Assembly (NCBI GenBank): GCA_041493035.1
Contig: JBGPYB010000077.1
Coordinates: 1 to 21,684, forward strand
DNA: 21,684 nt
Source: JBGPYB01 sp041493035
GTDB lineage: Bacteria > Acidobacteriota > Vicinamibacteria > Fen-336
Direction of reading: 5' to 3'
Positions 15,142-21,590 of this stretch are shown in pieces; the stretch's first letter is position 1, and each line of letters starts with the position of its first letter. Below the pieces are notes generated by a model. That model was not told the DNA's origin. It ran no database searches and saw nothing but the letters and a program-made list of their open reading frames with translations. Position numbers and translations under genes: made by a program.

Positions 15142-15153
15142 CCAACCATCTTA
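15142..15153 (-). promoter_or_regulatory. -10 element directly before the DUF457 gene (probable leaderless start)
   Basis: On the minus strand TAAGAT (15153-15148), 6 nt, then ATG 15141. The hexamer matches consensus at the key A and T positions, but the -35 is poor. Confidence 0.38.
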
Positions 15154-15250
15154 GTCGACCGACCCTCCGACGTGATGTGAGGGCCAAGTGTGGCGTGCCG
15201 CAGACGTGCCGGAGGCGGACAGCCACTGGGATCGAAGCCATGGGGCCGAC

Positions 15251-15281
15251 CGCCCTCTAAAGCCCCATTTCCCGGAGGGCG
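15251..15281 (-). terminator. Inverted repeat between the PilZ and DUF457 genes
   Basis: CGCCCTC (15251-15257) and GAGGGCG (15275-15281) form a 7-bp stem with a 17-nt loop, 38 nt downstream of the PilZ stop. There is no T-run. It may stall or end the PilZ transcript. Nothing else is seen in 15142-15318 apart from the DUF457 -10 element. Confidence 0.25.
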
Positions 15282-15318
15282 CTCGGGCACTATCCCCCCC
15301 CGCGGGGAAGTAGCCCGG

Positions 15319-15672
15319 TCAATGGTCGCGGGGGGAAACGCTGAGGATGGGGTCTGAGCGCCTGAGCAGATCCTGTAGCGCTTCCTTGTCGTCGGAGTCG
15401 ATGCGGGTGATCCGAACGCCGAAGCCGGGCGGCATGTCCGCCGGGTTGCTGGGTTCGTTGATCCAAGTGACGGTTCCCACCACGCGGAAGGGGTCTCGCT
15501 GGGGGAGGCGCATCTCCAGGATCACGAGCTGGCCTAGTTCCGGCGGCCGGAGCTCCGTTGCGGCGAAGAGCCCGCCCACGCTCAGGTTGGCCACGCGCAT
15601 GGCATGACCGTCCAGGGCGCACGACACGCCGTCGACGAAGTGACGGTTTCTGGGTTGCATGGTGCCATCCAT
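15319..15672 (-). CDS. Small PilZ-domain protein
   Basis: Stand-alone PilZ domain, 117 aa from ATG 15672. PilZ domains bind cyclic di-GMP and control motility or exopolysaccharide output. The NLSVGGLF segment is the conserved [D/N]xSxxG motif, followed by the beta-barrel core (LVILEMRLP, VVGTVTWI, GFGVRITRI) and a C-terminal helix. The first motif, RxxxR, is not intact: only RNR is seen (PRNRHFVDG). The frame is open to an ATG at 15753, which would add 27 residues but would overlap the phoH promoter; ATG 15660 is also possible. I chose 15672 because PilZ proteins usually begin just before the RxxxR region. No Shine-Dalgarno site helps. Confidence 0.75.
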   Translation of the reverse strand: MDGTMQPRNRHFVDGVSCALDGHAMRVANLSVGGLFAATELRPPELGQLVILEMRLPQRDPFRVVGTVTWINEPSNPADMPPGFGVRITRIDSDDKEALQDLLRRSDPILSVSPRDH

Positions 15673-15734
15673 GAAGGTACCACGAACGTCAACGAGGCGC
15701 GAGAGCTCTGCCGCCACTTGCCCGCGGGGCCTTG

Positions 15735-15743
15735 TGCTAGACT
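15735..15743 (+). promoter_or_regulatory. Extended -10 promoter of the phoH operon
   Basis: TGCTAGACT (TGn plus TAGACT), almost the same as TGCTACACT before the carbonic anhydrase operon. TTGCCC at 15718-15723 is 14 nt upstream, too close for a standard -35. Initiation is predicted near 15750, which is 72 nt before phoH and right at an ATG (15752) that opens a 20-codon frame. Confidence 0.5.
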
Positions 15744-15751
15744 GCCCGGGC

Positions 15752-15814
15752 ATGTTCTGGGACGCGCCTTCCCTCCCGCAGCCCGCAACGCTTGCCCCCT
15801 TCTCCGCACGCTGA
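15752..15814 (+). CDS. Possible 20-codon leader peptide before phoH
   Basis: ATG 15752 opens a frame MFWDAPSLPQPATLAPFSAR that ends with TGA at 15812-15814, 7 nt before the phoH ATG. The ATG lies 8 nt after the -10 hexamer, so it could be the first codon of a leaderless transcript. phoH itself lacks a Shine-Dalgarno site, so coupled translation from this frame would explain its expression. This is positional evidence only; chance is quite possible for a frame this short. Confidence 0.25.
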   Translation: MFWDAPSLPQPATLAPFSAR

Positions 15815-15821
15815 TCTTTGA

Positions 15822-16778
15822 ATGAAGAGGGTCACCGTCCCCGATCGGGGCGTCGAGACGCTTTTCGGAAACCACGACGAGAACCTGCGCTTCCTCGAGG
15901 AAAGCCTCAAGGTCCGCATCAAGAACGAGGCCCAGGCGCTCCTGGTGGAGGGGGATCCGCGCGGCGAGGCCGTCGTGGCCCAGATCTTCGAACAACTCGC
16001 CGCCCTCACGAAAGAGGGCTACTCGGTGTCCGCGGGGGATGTGCGCCTGGCGGCGCAGCTCCTCGTTCAGGACGGTGGCACGAGGCTTCGTGACTATCTC
16101 CTGAAATCCGCCGTTCGCGGCGGGAAGAAGGTCGTGGTTCCGCGGAGCCTCAACCAGCGCGGCTACCTCGAAGAGATCGAGAAGAATGACATGGTCTTCG
16201 GTGTCGGTCCCGCCGGGACCGGGAAGACGTACCTGGCCGTGGCGCAGGCCGTGTCAAGCCTCCTGAACAAGTCCGTGGCGCGCATCGTCCTGGCTCGGCC
16301 GGCGGTGGAGGCCGGGGAGAAGCTCGGCTTTCTTCCGGGGGACTTGCAGGACAAGGTGGACCCCTATCTCCGCCCCCTCTACGACGCCCTCTACGATCTC
16401 CTCGATTACGAGAAGGTCTCGCGCCTGCTCGAGAGGAACGCCATCGAGGTGGCGCCCATCGCCTTCATGCGCGGCCGGACGCTCAACGACGCCTTCGTGA
16501 TCATCGACGAGGCCCAGAACACCACCACCGAGCAGATGAAGATGGTCCTCACTCGGATCGGCTTCGGATCCAAGGTGGTGGTGAACGGCGACATCACGCA
16601 GATCGACCTTCCCGCCGGACGGACCTCCGGCCTCGTCGAGGCGATTTCCGTTCTCGCCGGGGTCAAGGGGATCTCCTTCGTCTACTTCGACGAGACGGAC
16701 GTCGTGCGCCACAAGCTGGTGCAGGCCGTGATCCGGGCCTACGAGTCCTTCGGCGCCCAAACGGCACCCGCCAGGTAG
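15822..16778 (+). CDS. phoH: PhoH-like ATPase (YbeZ)
   Basis: Cytoplasmic NTPase of the PhoH family, 318 aa, linked with YbeY in RNA and ribosome maturation. An N-terminal KH-like region (about 15-85) precedes the P-loop domain. Walker A is GPAGTGKT at 129-136 and Walker B is VIIDEAQN at 226-233; the typical LARPAVEAGEKLGFLPGDL and MRGRTLNDAF blocks are present. An in-frame TGA at 15819-15821 directly precedes ATG 15822, so the start cannot be further upstream. There is no Shine-Dalgarno site. The stop is 4 nt before ybeY. It is the first gene of the phoH-ybeY-corC-era operon. Confidence 0.95.
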   Translation: MKRVTVPDRGVETLFGNHDENLRFLEESLKVRIKNEAQALLVEGDPRGEAVVAQIFEQLAALTKEGYSVSAGDVRLAAQLLVQDGGTRLRDYLLKSAVRGGKKVVVPRSLNQRGYLEEIEKNDMVFGVGPAGTGKTYLAVAQAVSSLLNKSVARIVLARPAVEAGEKLGFLPGDLQDKVDPYLRPLYDALYDLLDYEKVSRLLERNAIEVAPIAFMRGRTLNDAFVIIDEAQNTTTEQMKMVLTRIGFGSKVVVNGDITQIDLPAGRTSGLVEAISVLAGVKGISFVYFDETDVVRHKLVQAVIRAYESFGAQTAPAR

Positions 16779-16782
16779 AGCC

Positions 16783-17211
16783 ATGGAGCCTCCGCGACTT
16801 GGGATCGTCCTCCTGAACCGGCAGCGGCGCCGGCGGATCGGCTCGGCTCGGCTCCGGCGCGTCCTGAGCGGGGCCGCGAAGGCCCTCGACGTTTCTGGTG
16901 AAGTGGCTCTCGTCCTCACCGGCGACCGGGCCGTTCGCACGCTGAACGCCCGCTATCGCGGGAAGGACAAGGCCACTGACGTCCTCTCGTTCCGGGGCCC
17001 TGGCGGATCGGAGGGGCTCGGCGATATCGTGATCAGCGTCGAGACCGCGGCGAGGAACGCCCGCGGTCTGGGGCGGACCCTCCCGCAGGAGTTGGACGTT
17101 CTCGCCCTCCACGGATTCCTCCACTGCCTGGGCTACGACCACGAGACCGACAACGGCACCATGGACCGCCTCGAGGGTCGTCTCCGCCGAAAGCTTCTGG
17201 CCGCCCGATGA
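16783..17211 (+). CDS. ybeY: Endoribonuclease YbeY / 16S rRNA maturation factor
   Basis: Zinc-dependent single-strand endoribonuclease, 142 aa, needed for 16S rRNA 3'-end maturation and late 70S quality control. The signature HGFLHCLGYDH is at residues 110-120, with His110, His114 and His120 as metal ligands. The upstream ALVLTGDRAVRTLNARYRG and ATDVLSF motifs are also typical. The C-terminus is short, ending soon after the metal site. The stop overlaps the next ATG (ATGA). Confidence 0.95.
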   Translation: MEPPRLGIVLLNRQRRRRIGSARLRRVLSGAAKALDVSGEVALVLTGDRAVRTLNARYRGKDKATDVLSFRGPGGSEGLGDIVISVETAARNARGLGRTLPQELDVLALHGFLHCLGYDHETDNGTMDRLEGRLRRKLLAAR

Positions 17212-18440
17212 AGGGGATCGCGGTGGAGGTCGTGCTGCTGGTGCTCCTCGCGACGGCCTCGATCGGCTTGGCAGCGGTCGAGGCCGCCTTCTACCTGCTG
17301 AAGCGCCGCCGGCTCAGCCATGTCGCCATGGCCAATCCACGGGCCGAGCTGGCCAACCGCTACCTCGAAGACCCCCCCACGCTCCTGATGCCGATCCACG
17401 TGGGCACATTTACGGCCCACGCCGGCATGACCGTCATCATCACGGTCCTCTTTCTCGATTTCCTGGCCCACTGGGCCACGGTCGTGGCTTTTCTCGCGAT
17501 GCTCGCGTACCTGCTCCTCTTCCGGCTGACACTTCCCTACGCCATCGTGCGGCGGAACCCGGAACGGTCGCTCCTCGTGCTGCTTCCCTTCTTTCACCTC
17601 TACGCTCAGGCCCTCGGTCCCCTCGTCCGCGCCCTTCGGAAGCGTGCGGTGTTGGATCCGGTGTCTTCCACCAAAGAGGAGGACACACCGCGGACCGATG
17701 TCCCCGAGGTGCCGCCTGCTCCCGTCCACGATCCCGACACTGCGCGTCTGGAGGACGCCCTCGCGCGCTTCTCGAAGACTCAGGTCCGGGACGTCATGAC
17801 GCCGCGCCCCGACATCGTCTCTATCCCGTCCTCGGGGACCGTGGCCGAGCTGCGCCGCGTCATGCGCGAGACGAAGTACAGCCGCATCCCCTGTTTCGGC
17901 GACAATGTCGACGACATCGTGGGCGTCGTGGAGGTTCGAGACCTCATCGATTTCGACGGCGATCCGAAGGAGCTTCTGGCCCCCATGATGCGCCCGGCCT
18001 TCCTGGTTCCCGCCACCAAGAAGATCACGGAGCTCCTCCGCGAGATGCAGGCGCAGCGCAACCCCTTCGCCGTGGCCATCGACGAGTACGGCGGCACGGC
18101 CGGCATCGTGTCAATCGAGGATATCTGCGAAGAGCTGGTGGGGGAGATCAAGGACGAGTACGACGTGGAGACCGAGCCCATCAGCGTGGAGGCCGATGGC
18201 TCGGTGCTCGTGGCGGGTCGCGTGAACCTCGACCGACTCGAAGAGGCTCTCGAGGCGACCCTCGAGGACGGCTCCGAGATCGGCACCGTGGGTGGCCTCG
18301 TGACGTCGACCTTCGGGCGCATTCCCCGGGCCGGAGAGAGCCTCGAATACCGCGGCTTCCGCCTCGAGGTGGTGGATGCCGAGCGCAAACGCGTGAACCG
18401 CGTCCGGTTCCGGCGTCTCCCGCCCGAGACCGAGACGTGA
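17208..18440 (+). CDS. CorB/CorC (HlyC)-family CBS-domain protein
   Basis: A 410-aa membrane protein. The N-terminal ~140 residues form a DUF21/CNNM-like transmembrane region with about three to four helices. A variable linker (about 145-178) follows. Next come a CBS pair (about 185-310; VRDVMTPRPDIVSIP, YSRIPCF, FAVAIDEYGGTAGIVSIEDICEELVGEI) and a CorC_HlyC domain (about 325-405; GRVNLDRLEE, TVGGLVTSTFGRIPRAGE). CNNM/CorB proteins move or regulate magnesium; the older haemolysin name is misleading. Its place between ybeY and era is the usual one. The ATG overlaps the ybeY stop, and its own stop overlaps the era GTG (GTGA). Confidence 0.93.
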   Translation: MKGIAVEVVLLVLLATASIGLAAVEAAFYLLKRRRLSHVAMANPRAELANRYLEDPPTLLMPIHVGTFTAHAGMTVIITVLFLDFLAHWATVVAFLAMLAYLLLFRLTLPYAIVRRNPERSLLVLLPFFHLYAQALGPLVRALRKRAVLDPVSSTKEEDTPRTDVPEVPPAPVHDPDTARLEDALARFSKTQVRDVMTPRPDIVSIPSSGTVAELRRVMRETKYSRIPCFGDNVDDIVGVVEVRDLIDFDGDPKELLAPMMRPAFLVPATKKITELLREMQAQRNPFAVAIDEYGGTAGIVSIEDICEELVGEIKDEYDVETEPISVEADGSVLVAGRVNLDRLEEALEATLEDGSEIGTVGGLVTSTFGRIPRAGESLEYRGFRLEVVDAERKRVNRVRFRRLPPETET

Positions 18441-19330
18441 GCTTCCGCGCAGGCTTCGTCGCCGTGGTGGGACGTCCCAACGTCGGCAAGTCCACCCTGG
18501 TCAACCGTCTCGTCGGGCAGAAGGTCTCCATCGTCTCCGACAAGCCCCAGACGACGCGCAACCGCATTCTCGCCGTGGTGAATCGGCCTGACGGCCAGAT
18601 CGTTCTCTTCGACACGCCCGGCATCCACAAGCCGATGCACCGGATGAACGAGCGTATGGTCGACCAGGCGGTCAAGAGCCTCGGAAAGGTGGACGTGGTT
18701 CTCTGGCTCGTGGACGTGGCCGAGCCCTACGGGCCGGGAGACCGCTACGTGTGCGAGACGTTGAAGCGCTCGGGCAAACCGATCCTCCTGGGGATCAACA
18801 AGATCGACACGGTGACGAAACAGGCCATCCTGCCGGTCATCCAGACTTACGGACGACTCCTGGATTTCGCCGAGGTGGTGCCGCTCTCGGCGCTCTCGGG
18901 GGACAACGCCGAACTCGTCGCGGAGCTCCTGCTGAAGCACTTGCCGGAAGGGGAACGCCTCTACCCGGACGAGTTTCTTTCGGACCAGCCCGAGCGCTTC
19001 TTCGTAGCGGAGATGGTGCGCGAGCAGATCCTCCGCCAGACTCGCGAGGAGATCCCCTACTCGACCGGCGTGATCATCGACTCCTTCAAGGAAGGGGAGC
19101 CTCTCGTGCGGATCGAGGCCTCGATCCTCGTCGAGCGGGAGAGCCAGAAAGGGATCCTCATCGGCAAGGGGGGATCGATGCTCAAGGAGATCGGCACGGC
19201 CGCTCGACGTGAGATCGAGGCGTTCCTCGGGACGAAGGTTTTCCTCGGCCTCTTCGTCAAGACGCGCGAGGGTTGGCGCGAAGACGCCCGCATCCTCGAC
19301 GAGATGGGCCTAGGCAAGAGCAGCGAATAG
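18437..19330 (+). CDS. era: GTPase Era
   Basis: Essential ribosome-assembly GTPase that binds the 3' end of 16S rRNA, 297 aa, normal length. G1 is GRPNVGKST (12-20), the switch region is SDKPQTTRNRI, G3 is DTPG, G4 is NKID (121-124), and G5 is SALSG. The C-terminal KH domain has ILIGKGGSMLKEIG with GKGG at 243-246. The start is GTG 18437, overlapping the corC-like stop, and the protein begins with the usual short lead to FVAVVGRPNVGKS. It is the last gene of the operon; the repeat block at 19341-19579 follows 10 nt later. Confidence 0.97.
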   Translation: MSFRAGFVAVVGRPNVGKSTLVNRLVGQKVSIVSDKPQTTRNRILAVVNRPDGQIVLFDTPGIHKPMHRMNERMVDQAVKSLGKVDVVLWLVDVAEPYGPGDRYVCETLKRSGKPILLGINKIDTVTKQAILPVIQTYGRLLDFAEVVPLSALSGDNAELVAELLLKHLPEGERLYPDEFLSDQPERFFVAEMVREQILRQTREEIPYSTGVIIDSFKEGEPLVRIEASILVERESQKGILIGKGGSMLKEIGTAARREIEAFLGTKVFLGLFVKTREGWREDARILDEMGLGKSSE

Positions 19331-19340
19331 CCCTCCTCAA

Positions 19341-19380
19341 CAACGGAAAAGACACCACGGAGACACGGAGGACACGGAGG
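19341..19380 (+). repeat. Intergenic ACACGGAG-type repeat, copy A
   Basis: CAACGGAAA, then CCACGGAG, ACACGGAG and GACACGGAGG in near-tandem 8-9-nt units. It starts 10 nt after the era stop. This resembles a dispersed, near-degenerate repeat (CCACGGAGACACGGAG and variants) that I recall from many environmental bacterial genomes. It pairs with copy B. Confidence 0.75.
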
Positions 19381-19464
19381 CTGCCCCGGAGGCGCGCCAC
19401 GGTCGTCGCTCGCCCTTCTCGGCGGATCTGTGGCTATTTCCCGGAAGGCCATCTTGCGCCCTTG

Positions 19465-19500
19465 CTCATCCGTGTCTCCGTGCCTCCGTGGTTTCCGTTG
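19465..19500 (-). repeat. Intergenic ACACGGAG-type repeat, copy B (inverted)
   Basis: Read on the minus strand it gives CAACGGAAA, CCACGGAG, GCACGGAG, ACACGGAT. It shares the 9-nt head and the following unit with copy A exactly, apart from a 5-nt insertion in A. A and B are inverted around an 84-nt spacer and could fold into a long imperfect stem. Confidence 0.75.
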
Positions 19501-19548
19501 GAGACACGACGAGCCTCTCCCGTCGATTCGTTCGGGAGTCCCCTATCC

Positions 19549-19579
19549 TTCTCTGTGCCTCGGTGTCTCTGTGGTTCTT
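19549..19579 (-). repeat. Intergenic ACACGGAG-type repeat, copy C (diverged)
   Basis: On the minus strand CCACAGAG, ACACCGAG, GCACAGAG. It is the same unit with G-to-A changes and the same orientation as copy B. It abuts the stop codon of the beta-barrel gene (19580-19582). Confidence 0.65.
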
Positions 19580-20230
19580 CTACCGGCCGCCGAAGGTGAA
19601 GACGAGCTTGCCCACGACCGAGAAGCCGCCGATGTCGCTCTCGTTGTAGATCTTCGAGACGCCGCCGATCCCCAAGGCGTTGGGGACGAAGGCGTATCCC
19701 ACCTCGGCTCCGAAGCGGAGGCTCCCGTGGCCGACCTCGACGCCACCAAGGATGTGCCCCGAGCCCTTGGTCTCGGAGTCCTTGGTCGTTTCGCCTCCCA
19801 CGGTGCTCTCCTCGTGGTACTTCGTCACGCCGCCGCCAACGCCGACGTACGGCGTGATCCGCCCGCCCTTGCCGAAGCGGTAGCCAATGGTGGCCTGGAT
19901 CGGGACGATGCTGATGCTGAGGGGATGGCCCAGAGGGAAAACCGTGCTCGAGGCGTCGGTGATGAAGACGCGCTCGCCGTCCTTGCTGAAGCTGCGCCCC
20001 CAGCCGGCGACGTAGAAGCGGTTGCCAAAGATGTAGCGCACGCCGCCACCAAAGGTGACGCCCCCCGACGAGCCGTCGAAGACGGCTTTGGCCGAGTTCT
20101 TGAGGTGGGTCAGGTCCTGGTAGCCGACCTGTCCCTCGATGCCGAACCCACGATCGTCGGCGAGCGCCGGACTCGCAGCCGCGAGCAGCGCCGAGCCGGC
20201 CAGGGCGAGAACCGCGAACCGGGGCGTCAC
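19580..20230 (-). CDS. Small outer-membrane beta-barrel protein (OmpW/opacity-like)
   Basis: A 216-aa exported protein. A signal peptide (about residues 1-24, ending SPALA) is followed by alternating polar/hydrophobic strands rich in Gly and aromatics: GVTFGGGVRYIFG, RFYVAGWGRSF, ATIGYRFGKGGRITPYVGVGGGV, RFGAEVGYAFVP, GFSVVGKLVFTFGGR. This suggests an 8-stranded barrel such as OmpW or OmpA-like proteins. The strand run ends three residues after a Phe rather than at a terminal Phe. The mature chain contains no methionine at all, and GTG 20230 is the only reasonable start. The GTG overlaps the protease stop (GTGA), so the two are translated together. The ligand or role is unknown. Confidence 0.78.
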   Translation of the reverse strand: MTPRFAVLALAGSALLAAASPALADDRGFGIEGQVGYQDLTHLKNSAKAVFDGSSGGVTFGGGVRYIFGNRFYVAGWGRSFSKDGERVFITDASSTVFPLGHPLSISIVPIQATIGYRFGKGGRITPYVGVGGGVTKYHEESTVGGETTKDSETKGSGHILGGVEVGHGSLRFGAEVGYAFVPNALGIGGVSKIYNESDIGGFSVVGKLVFTFGGR

Positions 20231-21555
20231 TGGTTGAGCCCCAGGCCCGTGAGGGCTAGAGCCGGTTGGATCAAGCCATGGCCGTACTCGTTGTCGCGCC
20301 CCGGCGGTCCGAGGTCCAGCGCCGTCGACTCGATGGCTTTGCGAACCGCCACCGGATCGGTGATCCCCTGGCTGACGAGAAGAGCCGCCGTGGCCGAGAC
20401 GTGGGGCGTGGCCGAGCTCGTCCCATCGAAGTAGAAATAGGCGAAGTCGTCGTAGATGCCGAGCTGTGCGGAGTCGGAATCGAAGGTCTGCTGCAACACG
20501 CCGTCGGGATCGAGGTTGTTGTCGTCGTCGCGGTCCAGATCGCCACCGGGTGCCACGACGCTGATCTCGGGGCCGAAGTTCGAGTAGGGGGCGCGAACCT
20601 TGCGGAGGTCCACGGCCCCGACTCCGATAACGTTTGGGAACGCGGCCGGATAGGAGACGGCGCCGCCTTCGTTCCCAGACGCGGCCACGACCACAACCCC
20701 GGCCGCCAGGGCGCGGTTGATGGCGAGGCGCGTCGTCTCGCTCGGCCCCGGTCCTCCCAGGCTCAGGTTGATGACCTTCACGGGCTTCTTGCCTCCTGAG
20801 TCTGTGAAGTTGACGGCGTAGTCGATTCCCTCGGCCACGTCGAAGAAAGAGCCGTTCCCTTCGTTGTCCAGGACCTTGACGGGCATGAGCGCGCATCCAA
20901 ACGCCAGGCCGGCCACGCCCTCGCCGTTGTTCGTCGCCTCGGCGATGGTGGAGGAGATGTGGGTCCCGTGGCTCTCGTCGTCGTTCGGGTGAGTGTCGCC
21001 GTTCACGAAGTCGTAGCCCTGGACGAAGGCCGTGTTGCCCCAGTCGGGGGCCTTGCGGTATGGCCCGTAGTCTTCGTAGGCGATTCCGGTGTCGACGACC
21101 GCCACCACGACGTCCACCTTCCCCTTCTGGATGTCCCAGGTCCGCGGCGCTCCGACCTGCTGCATATTCCACTGGAAGCTGAAGAAGTGATCATTGGGCG
21201 TGAAGGACGCTCGCACCATGTAGTTGGGCTCGGCGTAGTCCACGTCCCGCATCTTTCTGAGGGCCTCCACCGCGCCCAGCACGCTCTGTCCGCGGTCGAG
21301 GGTCACGAGGTAGTGGTTGCCGAAGGCGCTCTTGCGCGCGCGCAGCCCTCCGGCGTCGCGGATGATGCGCTCCACGCGCGACTGCTCGGCGGCGGGGGTG
21401 AAGTTGACGATCACATCGCCGGGCTTGAAGAGCGGGATCGGCTTCCGATCGGAGGCCCGCGAGCCGACGCGAACCCACGAGCCGGCGCGGGCCGTCAGCA
21501 TCATCGGCAGCGTCAGGACGAGAAGGGCCAGGAACAGTAGGAGGCGACGCTTCAT
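20227..21555 (-). CDS. Secreted subtilisin-like serine protease (peptidase family S8)
   Basis: A 442-aa exported protease. A signal peptide covers about 1-24 (MKRRLLLFLALLVL start). An inhibitor-like propeptide spans about 45-115, ending VDYAEPNYMVRA, the usual join to the S8 domain. The catalytic triad is Asp155 (VAVVDTGIA), His196 (ESHGTHISS) and Ser380 (DGTSSATPHVS), with oxyanion Asn in AASGNEGG. An acidic insert at about 345-357 (DLDRDDDNNLDPDG) resembles a calcium loop. The chain ends soon after the S8 domain, with no C-terminal sorting domain. No Shine-Dalgarno site precedes ATG 21555; a well-spaced promoter ends 6 nt before it. The beta-barrel gene follows with overlapping stop and start. 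Substrate is unknown. Confidence 0.95.
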   Translation of the reverse strand: MKRRLLLFLALLVLTLPMMLTARAGSWVRVGSRASDRKPIPLFKPGDVIVNFTPAAEQSRVERIIRDAGGLRARKSAFGNHYLVTLDRGQSVLGAVEALRKMRDVDYAEPNYMVRASFTPNDHFFSFQWNMQQVGAPRTWDIQKGKVDVVVAVVDTGIAYEDYGPYRKAPDWGNTAFVQGYDFVNGDTHPNDDESHGTHISSTIAEATNNGEGVAGLAFGCALMPVKVLDNEGNGSFFDVAEGIDYAVNFTDSGGKKPVKVINLSLGGPGPSETTRLAINRALAAGVVVVAASGNEGGAVSYPAAFPNVIGVGAVDLRKVRAPYSNFGPEISVVAPGGDLDRDDDNNLDPDGVLQQTFDSDSAQLGIYDDFAYFYFDGTSSATPHVSATAALLVSQGITDPVAVRKAIESTALDLGPPGRDNEYGHGLIQPALALTGLGLNQ

Positions 21556-21590
21556 GCCGGCAGTCTAGGAGGATGCCTGGTACGAGTCAA
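21556..21590 (-). promoter_or_regulatory. Sigma-70-type promoter placed for a leaderless protease mRNA
   Basis: On the minus strand TTGACT (21590-21585), exactly 17 nt, TAGACT (21567-21562), 6 nt, then ATG 21555. Spacing is ideal and puts +1 on the A of the start codon. The boxes lie within the 3' end of the upstream gene, whose TAG stop is the first half of the -10 hexamer. Confidence 0.6.

Noticed and set aside
15673..15753. N-terminal extension of the PilZ protein to ATG 15753
   Set aside because: It would overlap the phoH promoter and lacks a Shine-Dalgarno site or a nearby -10. It remains possible, so it is noted in the entry.
19341..19579. CRISPR array
   Set aside because: The units are 8-9 nt, directly adjacent, diverged and in both orientations. 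There are no regular spacers and no cas genes.
19273..19599. An open frame over the repeat block (contains DTTETRRTRR)
   Set aside because: It is the translation of the ACACGGAG repeat itself. The same kind of peptide (TETRRTRR, SVSPCLRG) recurs as a spurious protein wherever this repeat occurs.
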